A DNA stretch of 64,000 bases from Undaria pinnatifida (taxonomy: Eukaryota; Sar; Phaeophyceae; Laminariales; Alariaceae): positions 10,358,311-10,422,310 of the forward strand of contig JABAKD010000010.1 of assembly GCA_012845835.1 (NCBI GenBank), in the 5' to 3' direction. The translations under genes and the position numbers were made by a program. The notes under the pieces were generated by a model, which was given only the letters and a program-made list of their open reading frames with translations, searched no databases and was not told the DNA's origin. Shown here piece by piece: positions 45,880-57,059 of the stretch (positions are counted from its first letter, which is position 1; every line of letters begins with the position of its first letter).

Positions 45880-46700
45880 GAATCACCAAACAGCGAAACG
45901 GGGTGAAGTTTCCACACCGTGCGGGGCGGGGGATCATCGTTTTTGTCAGGGGAGTGTTGGAATTGTACATGTATGAAAGGATATCAGCTCCGGGGATAAC
46001 ATCTTATCGTCGCCGGGTGCGGCGGAACCTCGACGTTGCCTGGAGGGGCAACTCTCACCGCGCGCTCGCTCCTTGAGCCCCAGCCAATCAGCAATCAGCG
46101 GATGGCGGTGGGGTTTCCACACTATCGGGGGGGGGGGGGTATCAATCCGGAGGATCGCCGTTTTCATCCCCAGGTTGGTGGAGTTGTAGGTGTATGAAGG
46201 AACGTCTGATCCAGGGATGGGATCCTATCGTCCCAGGGCGCGTAATGACCTCAACGTTGTCCCGAGGGGAAGCTGTCGCACCGTGCTGGCTCGATGAGCC
46301 CCAGCTAATCGACGACCAGCCGATGGGGGTGGGGTATCATTACCGTGCGGAGCGGTATCGACCCGAGGATCACCGTTCTCGTCCCCGGGTTGTTGGAGTT
46401 GCAGATCGATGGAAGGGTTTCTGATCCGGGCGTGCAGCCTTCTCCTCTCTGGGCACCCATGACTCCACGAGCCACACACAGCTTATTAATGATCACCCAA
46501 TGGGTTCGGGGTTTCCACACCGTGCGGGGCGGTGTCGACCCGGGATATTGCCGTTTTTACCCTCGGTTAGTTGGAGTTGTAGATATATGGAGGGATTACT
46601 GAACCGGGGATGGGACCCTTCGCCGGCTGCGGCGGAACCTCGATGTGTCCATGACTGGATTGTTCCTGTTCAGTACCAACCTTCTAGAATAGTGCCAGCG
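45880..46700. repeat. ~180-220-bp tandem array, four units
   Basis: Anchors 'ggttggtggagttgtaggtg' and variants at about 45950, 46174, 46388 and 46567. Other shared phrases are 'ggggtttccacaccgtgcgg', 'gatcaccgtt', 'ccagggatgggatcc' and 'gccccagccaatcagc'. It is absent from the other arm of the segmental duplication, so it was inserted or expanded after it. Confidence 0.85.
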
Positions 46701-47274
46701 GCGTCTGGCGGGGATTCGATAAGCCAATCAGCGGCCACAATCGTAATTCAAAGTTTTTATTCAGCAGCAAAGCTGGCTTGATTGCCTGAGACGGCCTCGG
46801 GGTTGTCGGGAATGCTCAGCACACGACGACCACGGCTCGACGCGGCATGAGACCCGCCGTTCTGCTGCTTGTATCACCCACCTCCCTACTCATACGGCAA
46901 GGCGGGGCTGACACGCTCGGAGTCGTTAGGCCGAGATGACAGACAGACAAACAGACAGATAGACACATATGTTCCGTATTACGTTGTAAGAATTTCGATC
47001 ATGTACAATAATTTTGTATTCACTTATTATATAAATACTTCATTCATTCATTGTTGTTTTTGGAGAGGACAGACAGTTGCTGCTCAAATTTCGTTGCCTA
47101 CAAGTCGCGCGCGGCGAGACCACAACAACAAAGGCAGGTATATACTTCGAAGTATACACCCTTCTTCTCCATCCCGGCATTATGGGGATGTGAGGATATG
47201 GTCTAATAGCTATGGTCTCAAACCCCCCCCTTCCTCCCCCTCCTTCCAAGAAAGAGTACTCCATCAACCACTGT
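46701..47274. other. Gene-free stretch
   Basis: Contains a (gaca/gata)-like patch (46936-46970) and a fragment of the ~220-bp dispersed repeat at 47166-47222. A 188-codon plus frame (46869-47435) crosses this junction and has no domain. Confidence 0.45.
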
Positions 47275-48250
47275 TAGTGCAACATCCACTCGCAATAACG
47301 TATACCCGATACCAAATACTCGGGTGTTCTACCTGGCAGGAAATAAGGCAAAACGGTACCGCCAGAGTGTGCTTCACGGGGACCACAATTACGATCACTC
47401 ACGGTGCTGAGCTATGCAAATACATAATCGCCTAGACTAGCCCCAGCCTCAATCTAAATGCCCCCCCTTTTTTCCCCCCTGGGCAGTGTGCTGCTGTGTT
47501 TTGGTGCTCTCGAGTGCTCAATGGACCTGGCCAAAACAGAGCACAACTAGCGCTGAGCTATGCAAGTACCTCATGGTTTATTTACGCTGCTGGTTCGCAC
47601 ACCGATCGACTTTATTAGTCGATCTCGACAAAAGCCAGGTCAAACTTCTTTCCACGTACCACGTACCATCATACTACCAGGCATGAGGTACGTATGTCCA
47701 TCGTTAGCAAGCGTACTACAGCGCCAAGACTCTGGATCACAGCCTTATCGCAAAAAAAAGTCCGAACCACCACCCTACCAGAGAGCCCAAAATACTAAAT
47801 ACAATGTTTTCACAAGAAAAACTTAAAACACTATGTTTTCCCAAGGAAACAATTGACAGTGGTCCGTGGTCCGTGTGCCGGTTTGTGCACTATAGAGGGA
47901 ACCACCGGCACTATAGCGGAAACCGGCCCTACCTCGCATACCGTTACTACTCGCTGTTCCCACCTGTACAAAACCATTGCACAGGCACCATATCGGGCCA
48001 CCGGTACTAACCAACCGGCAGAGGGACCTCTTTAACGTATAGATTTATTCCAAGACAAAAACGAGTTTATATATCTAATTCCACACCATATTTCGGAACC
48101 CAACCACCCACTGCCCGTTACTCGCTAATTCTGTTAATACATCGCCCGCAGGCAAATTCTGCAGCGCCAAGCCAACCCCGGGTCACAACCCCCCCCCTGC
48201 AAACAAAGTCCAAACAACCAAGCAACCAGTAAACGAGTCGTTCTACGGTA
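47275..48250. repeat. Segmental duplication, left arm part 2
   Basis: 47275-47800 aligns with 58225-58650 ('gcaataacgtatacccg', 'tgctgagctatg', 'ccacgtaccacgtaccatc', 'tactaccaggca', 'gcgccaag', 'aatacaatgtttt'). A phrase 'gcgccaagccaaccccgggt' near 48163 repeats the same stretch a second time, so this arm is itself partly duplicated. Confidence 0.75.
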
Positions 48251-48784
48251 GCCCCCCCAACTTTCCTTTAACGAAACCGCCGGTTTCAAAACCAGCTCCC
48301 GGTCGTATCTCCTTGCATACGGTGTTCCTCGACATCCTGACATCGTCGATCGTTAGATCTTTGTACACGCAAGAAAATATATGGATACTTTTTTTCAATA
48401 GTATCCTTCCCTGTGTCGAGCTGCCATGATACGTTCGTTGAAGAAAATCGCTGATTTGGGAGGGGGCTATCATTGAATCAGTCAAACCTAAAAGTAAATG
48501 CTGCAAATGTTGTCCCAAGAAACTAAAAATAACTTTTTTCCCAACTAGCCTAAAATGTATGGACTAGACCTATACCAGGCATTTGTTTCCAACACCAAAA
48601 CGAATGAAAATCCATCTCTCATCGTCGACACGGATATGTCGGAACCCAACCGCCCACCGCCCGTCACTCGCTAGTTCTGTCAATGCCCACGTGGAAGCCC
48701 GTCCGCGCCCGTTTCGCCTCCATGCTGCAGCAGTGCACACACGCTAGAACAGTCGCAGCTCAGCTACCACTTGCACAGCTAAGG
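48251..48784. other. Spacer with flank of the S10 3' end
   Basis: From about 48640 the sequence ('gaacccaaccgcccaccgcc', 'cagcagtgcacacacgc') matches the DNA downstream of S10 copies A (29040-29120) and C (58700-58820). The rest is anonymous. An inverted pair ggatac-gtatcc lies near 48380-48410. Confidence 0.55.
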
Positions 48785-48888
48785 TAGACAACAACGCCGC
48801 CCTGAGCCGAGAGCTGGAAGGCGCGGGATTCGTCGTGCACGAAGGTGTTCAACATGACCAGCGCAGCTTCCGGCTTAACCATGAGCAC
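48785..48888 (-). pseudogene. Orphan terminal exon of S10 carboxypeptidase (copy B)
   Basis: Minus-strand acceptor (gatag before 48888), then [20 protein letters not shown], then SRAFQLSAQGG. This is the homologue of the last exon of copies A and C, but the conserved VPMDQP/VPMDKP start is VLMVKP. The stop is lost, so the frame runs on for about 12 foreign codons. Intron-like sequence continues to about 49080, also homologous to the last intron of A and C. No other exon of this copy is present; beyond it lie anonymous sequence and the Copia element. A relic of a duplicated gene. Confidence 0.85.
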
Positions 48889-49680
48889 CTATCATACAAA
48901 ATAACGCGTGATTCGAGCGAATAAGCGATGAGGAGGGGGGGGTAAGAGAGGAAGAGCGAGATTGGGACAGGAATGCCAATCAATGTCTGCAGGGATGACT
49001 CAATACTCAAGTGACGCCCCCCCTTCCCCCGGCCTCCAGTGCGCGAGAGCCTTCCGAGATTGAGAGATCATAATTTTTGGACGGGCACTAGCACAAGCTT
49101 AAAAAACATTTTCTATACTGATATCGGTGTCAATCAGACCCTGCTGCACATAAGAACGGGGTGTTCGTGATAGCGGCCGTGTGTATCGACTGAGTTGCGG
49201 TAGAACACCTGATTGGATGATTTGAATAGCGGAACTGTCGATCCGAGGTTGCCGAGCTAGCACATAGGAATACTCTTTGTGGTGCTGCAGTAGTTCGGTA
49301 AATTGTACACACCTAAGGGTTAAACATCGGACCGTAGGAGTATGTATGGTACATCGGACAATTATCAGGTAGAATACTCCCGTATTGTTGCTAGAGGTTG
49401 AATTAACGGCTTATTGCCGTGATCGGCACGTTTCATTTGTCCGATTGTGTGCATCTTTCCGAAGTAGCGTGGGAGCTCGCAGCCATTGTGCTCGCCCCAC
49501 TCATTCACTCCACTTCCCGACCTGTCTCTCCAGACCAAGGTCTCATTAATACAATATCTCTTTCTCCAGAAGTCACGGATTTACCAACACGCTATAATAG
49601 CGCATCAGTCGGCTGCTACTTCGTCCCCCTGGACTTGCTCGACGGGTCTGTCGAGGAAGGCTTGATCACCCTGCCTCATC
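48889..49680. other. S10 intron relic, then leader of the Copia element
   Basis: 48889-49080 matches S10 last introns. From ~49090 the sequence is anonymous. A Copia 5' LTR or primer-binding site was looked for just before 49681 but no direct-repeat partner was found on the 3' side. Confidence 0.45.
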
Positions 49681-50980
49681 ATGGCTGAACTGGGGAACGA
49701 GAATCCTGCGGTCAACCCATCTCAGGATGGATCGCAGGAGGTTGGTGAGAGGATGGGTTCCTTAGAGACACAGTTATCTGAGCTTGTGACTCTAGTGTCG
49801 TCTCAGCAAGATCTACTTAAGTCGCTCGTTGAGATGCAGCAAGGAAAGGAAGTGGAGTCCTCTGGTTCTGAGCGTGTTGAACTTAGAGGCACCGGACTAG
49901 AGGCTGGTGCGCACCAATCGGGTGCCACCGGAGGGGCCGCGGGAAGTACGGGCGGCGATGCCCAGTATAAGGAGTGTTAGCTCAGGCTTGAACCCCCATG
50001 TATCTGCTGAAAATCGTTCCTCTGTTCCTGCAGTAAACTTTTGTTCGATTCACGGGACTGTCGGTAGGGCTGCTGTAGGTAGCCAGTCCGCTGTTCCGCC
50101 CGCTCGTTCTCTGTCGAGTGAGTGGTGGGAAAACGTCGCCAGTGGAAACACACTGATTCCTGGGGCTGACATTACTGACGCAGGAGAGAAGTTGGGTAGA
50201 GGTCCTTTTAAAGTTCCCAAAGCTCCTGTTTTTGACGGCAGCGACGTGTCGTGCCCTTTATGGTCGCAGAACGTTCTGCTGAGTGCCCGGCACACCAACC
50301 TGTATGAGGCGTTTGTTTCCGAGATTGGGATTTCGATTGCTGACATTAGTTTTGACTTGACCCCCTGGATAGAGAAGGGTTTTAATGTGGGCGTGATTCG
50401 TCAGGCGGAGATGGCTTGATGTTTTCTGTTCGACTGCTTGGAGAAGGATAGTCTGAAAGCCATGGCTAGGCACACTGGTTCAAGACGTTGTGTGTGCTAA
50501 AGGATCATTTTCTGCCGTTGAGCCAGAGTCAGATTCGTGTGCGGGAGGAGAAACTGAAGTCACTGCGCATGCGTTCGAACGAAAATGCCGCAACCTTCTT
50601 TGCACCCATGAGAGACGCTTTTTGTTGTGCAAATGCTTGAAGTCAAGAAAGATGACAGCTAGGTGTGCAATCTGATGCTTTAAAGGCTTTCGCACGAGTA
50701 CAAGACTTTGCGTGAGACTCTTGTGGTGTTCTGTCCGAATGACCTATCGTTCATCGAGACTAAAGTGCGCGAGCGTTACCTAGACTTGCAGGCACAGGGT
50801 GGTTCGAAGAAGCACAGTAGTGTTGCTCTGGTGTCTAGGACTGAGAGGAAGAGTAGCAAGAAGCACAACAACAAGCCGAAGTCTAACTCCGAGTCTGATT
50901 CGTCCAAGAAAAATACAAAAATACTCTTCAGGGGAAGTGTTTCAAGTGTGGAGAGAAGGGTCACTTGAGGAAGGACTGCC
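49681..50980 (+). pseudogene. Copia gag with CCHC zinc knuckle, frameshifted
   Basis: Starts MAELGNENPAVNPSQDG with a leucine-rich helical stretch (LETQLSELVTLVSSQQDLL). The first frame ends at 49980; gag-like sequence continues in a second frame (FKVPKAPVFDGSDVSCPLW, to TGA 50417-50419) and a third (LPLSQSQIRVREEKLKSLRM near 50510-50570). The zinc knuckle CFKCGEKGHLRKDC (CX2CX4HX4C) is at about 50938-50980. Gag packages element RNA. The frame changes are lesions rather than programmed sites, because they are several and unrelated. Confidence 0.8.
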
Positions 50981-51233
50981 TGGCTCGCATCATCGCTCAT
51001 CCCACACAGACTGGGAAATCCGAGGCCGACGAGGATGAGAGCGGTGCGAAGCCTGACGTTTCTTATTTGGAGTGTCTGCTAGCACGCCGGAATAATGTGA
51101 TTGTGCAGGCATGTGAAGAGTTGGGCAGTTTGATGCATGATGTTTCTGGTTTGAAGTGTCTGCTAACATCACGAGATGATCCGATTTTGAGCGCTGTCAA
51201 CAAGGATATGATTATGAACGCTGTTAACAAGTC

Positions 51234-52766
51234 CAAGTATTGCGAGGATTGGTGTGCGGACACGGGCACTGCTTTTCACGTGACAGATTCTCTCGCTTGC
51301 ATGAAGGATTTGAAGCCTTGCCAGAAGAACGTTAACGGGATTGGTGCGTGTCTTGTGGGGTAAAATTCTCTGGAACACTGGAGTTGGTGTTTGTGACTGC
51401 TGACATCGAGTTTTTAGTAGAGCTGAAGGACGTGTCGTACTCCCCCAACTTGGGATACAACCTCTTTTCTCCGAGCGCAGAGTTTGATGGCGAGTCATGG
51501 AATGGTCTTGGTGGTCCTGATGGTGTTATGACTGCTTTTCAAGGACAAGTCACTTTTCAGAACTTCGATGGCGGGCTGATTGCGACTGCGTATCGTCTAG
51601 GGGAAGACTCTATTGGTACGGTGTTGGCTGCCCTCACTCCTTCAAACCCCAAGCATGAAACCACGATGGATGTGAACGAGTTCCACAAAACGTATGCTCA
51701 TTCGCACGAGGGATTGCTTCGTACTACTGCAAAGCGTCTAGGTACCGAGTTGGTTGGTGACATTTATGCTTGTACAGGATGTTCAATGTCGAAGGCTATT
51801 AGGAAAGGAAATTATCATGAAACTAAACGCAGATCAGATAAAAAGTTGGGCAGAGTTTTTGTTGACCTGGGAGGGAGGAAGGACGTTGCGTCTGTAGGGG
51901 GTAAGCATTACCCCGATTGTGAAGGATTATTTCACAAGGCGTGCATGGACTATTTCCCGAAAAATAAATCAGACGCTGGCAGTGCTTTCCGAAGTTTTCT
52001 TGCGAGTGTGCGTGCTGATGGGATCCCATCATTGGTTGAGATTGTTAGATCTGATAATGGAGGGGAGTTTTTCGGGGGGAGATTCGCATCTGTGTGCAAC
52101 GAGCTTTTGATCAAACAAGAGTTTACTCCGGCTTATAGTCCGCAAAATAGTGGTGTTGCAGAGCGTGGGTTGGGGTTGATTGAGGAGGCCGCGATGGCGG
52201 CTCGTATTCAGGCGAAAGTTCTTTTTGGGCATGTGCAGTCACTTGAAACTGACAAACTCTGGGCTAAAGCTATGCACTGGACTCGCGAAGCAATGAACCA
52301 CACCGCATGTTCTGCTAACCTTGACTCTAAGCCACCGTATGAGACGTGGTATGGAGAACCTCGTCCTGCTAGACCGTATCCGTTTTTGAAACCAGCGTAC
52401 TGCAGGTGGCAGCGACCGTCGAAGCTCTTACCGAAGGGTGAGAGTTGCTTTTATGTCGGTCCTTCGAGAGACCACCCCCGTGATTGTCATAGAGTACTTA
52501 CGAGGGCTGGGACTATTCAGGAAACGAGAGATGTGACGTGGGAGGTGTTGCCGTCACAGCTCCCTCCACTGCAACCTTCCTTGCCGATAGAGGTCGCAGA
52601 GGAGGGAGGGGAGGAAAGTGACGATGTAAAAGCCGAGGTATGGCCGATTGTTGGGAGAGGAGTTGCCCACACACTTTTAAGACGTGATGTCACGGCTTCT
52701 GGTGCAGGAATCGATGGGGTTGTCAGTGTTGATGCAGGCAGTGTAGGCCAATCCCCCTCTGAATGA
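51234..52766 (+). pseudogene. Copia protease and integrase
   Basis: The protease active site is WCADTGTAFHVT (about 51249-51284), in a frame that stops at 51361-51363. A frame change near 51355 continues into 472 codons. These include the strand-rich protease end (VELKDVSYSPNLGYNLFSPS), a His/Cys pre-integrase zinc site (FHKTYAHSH then CTGC) and the D,D,E integrase core: VFVDLGGRKD, IVRSDNGGEFFGG and NSGVAERGLG. A C-terminal segment with SCFYVGPSRDHP follows. The catalytic D-D-E all appear present. The frame then runs into the MITE copy and ends at 52766. Homology to Copia integrases is strong. Confidence 0.9.
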
Positions 52767-52897
52767 TGGGGCTCCTAAACCCAAAATCGCCTGATTCTCG
52801 TTGTGCACCTAAGCCATGGATTTTTTCATCCGGTAGCAGTCGTATTTTCTCCAAATCAGTCCCGAAAGAAAAGTGATGCACCTCTATCGTCAGCGTC
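52757..52897. mobile_element. MITE-like element, copy 3 (truncated), nested in Copia pol
   Basis: 'ctgaatgatggggctcctaa' to 'gtgatgcacctctatcgtca' follows the same order of landmarks as the copies at 12367-12657 and 18308-18550: gggctcctaaaccc, ccatgga-tttttca, ttttctccaaatcag and the right-end gtgcacctctat motif. The left terminal repeat is missing. It separates integrase from RT, where ~60-80 residues of the normal RT N-terminus are also absent. Confidence 0.65.
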
Positions 52898-54158
52898 AAT
52901 CAAAAGTCTGGCGACCGTTGCAAATGAACAAGGTCTGAAGAAGTTTCATTTAGATGTTGCACAAGCTTTTTCCCGCGCGAAACTCGACGCCGAGATATAC
53001 ATGAAACTACCCGATGTGTGTGGTGACATGCCAGGAAAGATTGTTCGCCTCAATAGATCACTACATGGTTTAAACCAGAGCGGACGGCAGTGGGCCGGAA
53101 TACTGATAGAGACCGTGGTAGAATACGGTGTGGAGCAGTGTAGCACTGATCCTTGTGTTTTTCGCATGGTTGTGGATGGCCACGTAGAACTGATTATGGC
53201 CATTCATGTAGATGACATTGTGATTGCAGGATCGGACGAGGTATGCAGAGACTTTCATGCCGCATTAAGTAGTAAGTCTCCCACGAATAACCTCGGCGAG
53301 TTAACTTGGTATTCTGGTTGCACTTTCAAGCGTAACTGGGAATTGGGCACGTTAGCGATCACGCAGAAGGCTTTCGTTGAAAGCATGCTGACTCGTTTGG
53401 TGTGAACTTGTCCTCTGACATCCCCGCGACCCCTGGCGTTGAACGAGGTCCAAGAGAGGAGGGCGAACCAAAGGGAGACTGGCCGTACAGGGAGGCTGTG
53501 GGCAGTCTGATGTGGCAGTCGACCATGACGCGGCCAGACATCTCGAACGTGATGCGTGCTGTGGCGCGTCATTCTCACAACCCCACCGACAGGCGCTGGA
53601 AAGCAGTTCGGAAGATCATCAGATGCCTCCACGGGACAAGGGGTATGGGTTTGGCTTTTGTAAGAGGTTCAGTATTAGAGCTGATTGCATATAGCGATGC
53701 CGACTACGCCGACAAATCTAACGACAGGCGCCGGTGTCGGGGACGGTAATTACCTTGGGGGTGCTGCCGTCAGTTGGGCAAGTAGCACACAGAAGTGCGT
53801 TACGTTGTCTACAGCAGAAGCAGAGGATGTAGCCCTGGGTGAAGGGGTGAAGGAGGCTCTGTTTACGGGCGCAGTATTATCGTTTATTCGTCCAGAGGTA
53901 AACGGATCGTGTGTCCGAGGTTTTCAAGATAATCAGAGGGCTATAGCACTGGCTGAGAACCCTCTTAGTTCTGCGCGGAGCAAGCACATAGATGTGTGGT
54001 TCCATTTCGTCCGAGAGTTACTCCGTGCCAAGAAAATTGGCATTCAACTCGTAGCTTCGGAAAAGAAGCACGCGGATATTTTGAAGAAACTCGTTGCTGC
54101 GACCCCTTTTAAATCTCACCGTAAGTTTTTGCTGAACCTACCATTGGAGGATGAATAA
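52898..54158 (+). pseudogene. Copia reverse transcriptase and RNase H, two frameshifts
   Basis: The RT frame starts after the nested insertion: SIKSLATVANEQGLKKFHLD, then VAQAFSRAKLDAEIYMKLP, then LHGLNQSGRQW and the active-site motif IHVDDIVIAGS (YVDD normally, HVDD here). A one-base deletion near 53395 (ttgg where ttTgg would keep frame) moves to FGVNLSSDIPATP and PYREAVGSLMWQSTMTRPDI. A second shift near 53735 after ADYADKSNDRR leads to GGAAVSWASSTQ and the RNase H region with LSTAEAEDVAL, SARSKHIDVWFHFVREL and a final stop at 54156-54158. The RT palm and RNase H are otherwise well preserved, so decay is moderate. Confidence 0.9.
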
Positions 54159-54639
54159 GGGGTGCGAGTGAACATTATTCGATGAGTGCTATGTTTGAGT
54201 CATGCGAAGAATAGTTTGTCAGGCAGCAACCCCACGCTACTTTGCGGGGTATGGGTGAGTAAGGCGCTACTTGGCATTTTAGTTTCTGGCCATGGTCATC
54301 GTTTTAATGCGGCCATTGTTACAATCGCAATGGTTTGGATTATGTAAGACGTACAGACAGGGGTTTTTGACCTGGTGGCCGGGTTTCCTCCTGCGGGCCT
54401 GTCGTTGGCTGTTCTTTGGTCCTAGCTTGTTGTTTTGGTTGTTTGTTCGGTCTCGTCACTGCTGTGAAGAGCCAGGGAGGGTGTTAGTTTGGATCATCAC
54501 AGCACGACGGTTACAAAAGTTGTAGAGGGTTGCGTAAATATTCGTAGGTGTTTTAACGCCATTTTTCTTATGAGAGGAGAGCTTCAGCACTCCGCTTTCT
54601 GCTCCTTCTCTCCTTTCTGTCCTCTAGTACAACGAAGAT
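54159..54639. other. Possible 3' LTR region of the Copia element
   Basis: Follows the putative polypurine run. If an LTR is present it would begin tgaacattattc near 54169, but no matching 5' copy was seen. A cytosine/thymine run (ctccgctttctgctccttc) lies near 54590. No gene. Confidence 0.35.
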
Positions 54640-56300
54640 ATGAACACTCGTCAGACCGCGAGGCGGTCAAGGCAGCCGGGCTCGGACTCTACGAACACTG
54701 TCACTGTCGGTGGAGTAGTTCCGTCGGTCATTTTGCTCCTTGCTCGAAACACAGGCGGGCGTGGTTTTGCTCTCAAATATGTTGATTTCGGAGGCCCATT
54801 AGGCTAAAAGCGGCCTCGAAAACAGAACATACATATGAAGAACGCAATCATGCGCGATGATGGCAACCACAGGATACTATACCTGCCTGAGGGTTGTCTA
54901 CGGCACCTACTGTTTGCTGCGGTGGGTGGAATAGTTCCTCCGGACATTTCTCCGTCTTCGATTTACAGGCGTGATCGTGTTCTCAATATTCATTTGACAT
55001 CTCAGAGCATGCTTTGGAGGCACATTAGGCATAAAGTACCCTCGAGAACAGGAAATACGAAGGACGCTACCACGCGCGATGACGGCAATCACAGGGTACT
55101 GCACTTTCCTACGGGTTGTGTAAGGCACCTGCTGCCAAAGTGGGTGAACTACTTTCGTTGGTCAGTGCTAATATTTTTTCTTTTTTTGGAGGCGCTTTAG
55201 CCTAAGAGTGCCTCCAAAAAGTGTGAGATACGGGTATCAGGATTTAGATAACACAACCATGCACATGTAGTCTATACCGAGTAGAGAGCGATGACTAACG
55301 GAATTAGTGCGCTCATAACGGCAACAGATTATGTAGACAACTCGAAGGCAGATACAGCATCTTGCGGTCGCCGGCGTCGCCCGTAGTAGCGTTCATCATT
55401 TTTATGTTTTACTTATTTTTGGGAATGCCTTGGCCAAAAATAGAGCACAACCACGCCCGTATGCTGAGCGGAGAACGACGACCTGCGTAACTAGTGCACC
55501 CGCGGCGGCAATAGATACTGTATACAACCCTCCGGCATGTCCAGTATCCTACGGTCGCCGTCATCACCCGTACCGGCGCGCATTATATTTCCTATTTGCT
55601 TTTGCGGGCGCTTTGTCCTGAAAGTAAGTGCCTAAAACAAAGGCTGTGATATACCATATCAATATTTAGATTTTAGAGGACACAACCACGCCTGCGCATA
55701 TCGAACGAAGAGTGGTGACCAACGGAACTACTGCACCCATCACGGCAGTATATGCTGTATGCAACCATCAGACAGGTGCAGTATCCTACGGTCAGCAATA
55801 TCCCCCATATTAGTGTGCACCATATTTTCTATTTTCGGGGGCGCTTCAGCTCTAATACGCCTCCAAAAAATGCAGTGAGATATCAAGATTTTAGACTACA
55901 CAACCATGCCTGCCGGTATATCGAGCGGAGAGAGATGGTCGACGAAAGCAGTGCACCCACGGCGGCAATAGATGCCGTAGATCACCCTCAGGAAGGCCCA
56001 GCATTGTAATAATTCTACGGTTGCCGACATCGCCCGTGGTAGCGTGCGTTACTAGCCTACATGTGCCCACGTAAAATGCTCTTGAGATATCCATCGAGAC
56101 TTTAAAAAACACAACCACGCGTGTATATCGAGCGAGAAGCGAAGACTGACGGAACTACAGCAGTGAACTCTCGCCGGCAGTAGATGCCGCAGATAGCTCT
56201 GAAGCAGCTCTTTCAGTATCTTAGGATCGCCGAGATCGCCCGTGGTAGCATGCTTGTTCTAGGCTAAAGTACCCCCGGGGACGTCGTTAACATATGTATG
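54640..56300. repeat. ~210-bp satellite array with an orientation switch
   Basis: Forward units start acaaccacgcc or acaaccatgc at about 55253, 55447, 55682, 55900 and 56110 (steps 194-235). Each has 'ggcaatagatgc-gta', then 'cagtatcctacggtcgccg', 'catcgcccgtggtagcgtgc' and a gggggcgctttagcct / gcctccaaaa hairpin-like joint. Between 54640 and 55200 about three units run in the opposite sense (for example gcgatgatggcaaccacagg, then 'tatacctgcctgagggttgtc' and 'aggcgtgatcgtgtt'). The switch lies near 55200-55240. Open frames follow the repeat and are not genes. Confidence 0.88.
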
Positions 56301-57059
56301 TGCCTCCGGGGGCGCATTCATCACTACTTCCTCCCTAAAAGCAAACAAAAAGGAGAACGGAACGAATTATTTAAGTCAACACAAGAATGTAAAATGTAGG
56401 ATTTTCCATGCACCGGCTCGGCTCAGCGAAGCGGAATGCCAGCCCTTGACAAGAAGAGCTAGTTCAGCGACGTTGAATGTTCAGAGCAACATCATGGGGC
56501 TCGGCCGGGATCCAGATATGCGTCGTAGTTAGTGTAGTGTGGTCGATGGCTCCCTTGGTTGCCCCGCAGCCGAAAATGCGAGAACAGATCCTCGGCCGCC
56601 GCAGAACGCCATGCCAAAAAAAAGAAGTAAACGTTTTAGATGGTACGTATCATCGCTTTTACTTTCCAACAATCTGGACGAGCCGTGGTCGCGAGCGTCT
56701 TCCCTTCCCCCCAGTAGGTGCGCCTGCACTTTGATCGCGCTTAAGATTCAGCATTCCCTCTGATCGTCGACTTTCATCGAATTTTACCGACTCGCGCTCT
56801 CACGCTTTCGGAGACGGTGCAGTAAGAGATGGGCGGACATCCCCACCCCCCGTCCCTCCTTGTCCACAACGTAACAACGGCGAGAAACATCACCTACCAC
56901 TACATCGAAGACACGTTGCCAAGCTGAAAATCATTCCATATGTTCGAGGTACTGTAGTATGGAACGCCCCCCCCCCCCGCCCCCATCACAACGCCTACCG
57001 TAGAGCCATACGTACCATACACACGCCGAGGCTATACATGCTGTCACAAGCTGAAAAAC
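56301..57059. other. Gene-free stretch
   Basis: Anonymous. C runs (56967-56980) and a few short frames only. Confidence 0.4.

Larger units (their letters stand above)
49681..54158 (+). mobile_element. Degenerate Ty1/Copia retrotransposon
   Basis: The order gag, zinc knuckle, aspartic protease, integrase, reverse transcriptase, RNase H on one strand defines Ty1/Copia (integrase precedes RT). At least five reading-frame breaks and an insertion between integrase and RT show that it cannot be autonomous. Clear LTRs were not recognised; a purine-rich run (ggaggatgaataaggggtgc, 54147-54166) after RNase H could be the polypurine tract. It lies next to the orphan S10 exon, in DNA absent from the matching position of copy C. 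Confidence 0.92.

Noticed and set aside
46869-47435. 188-codon plus-strand frame
   Set aside because: Crosses a repeat fragment and a segmental-duplication boundary; its counterpart in the right arm is not open; no domain.
54159-54640. 3' LTR of the Copia element
   Set aside because: No direct-repeat partner was found upstream of 49681, so an LTR cannot be demonstrated.
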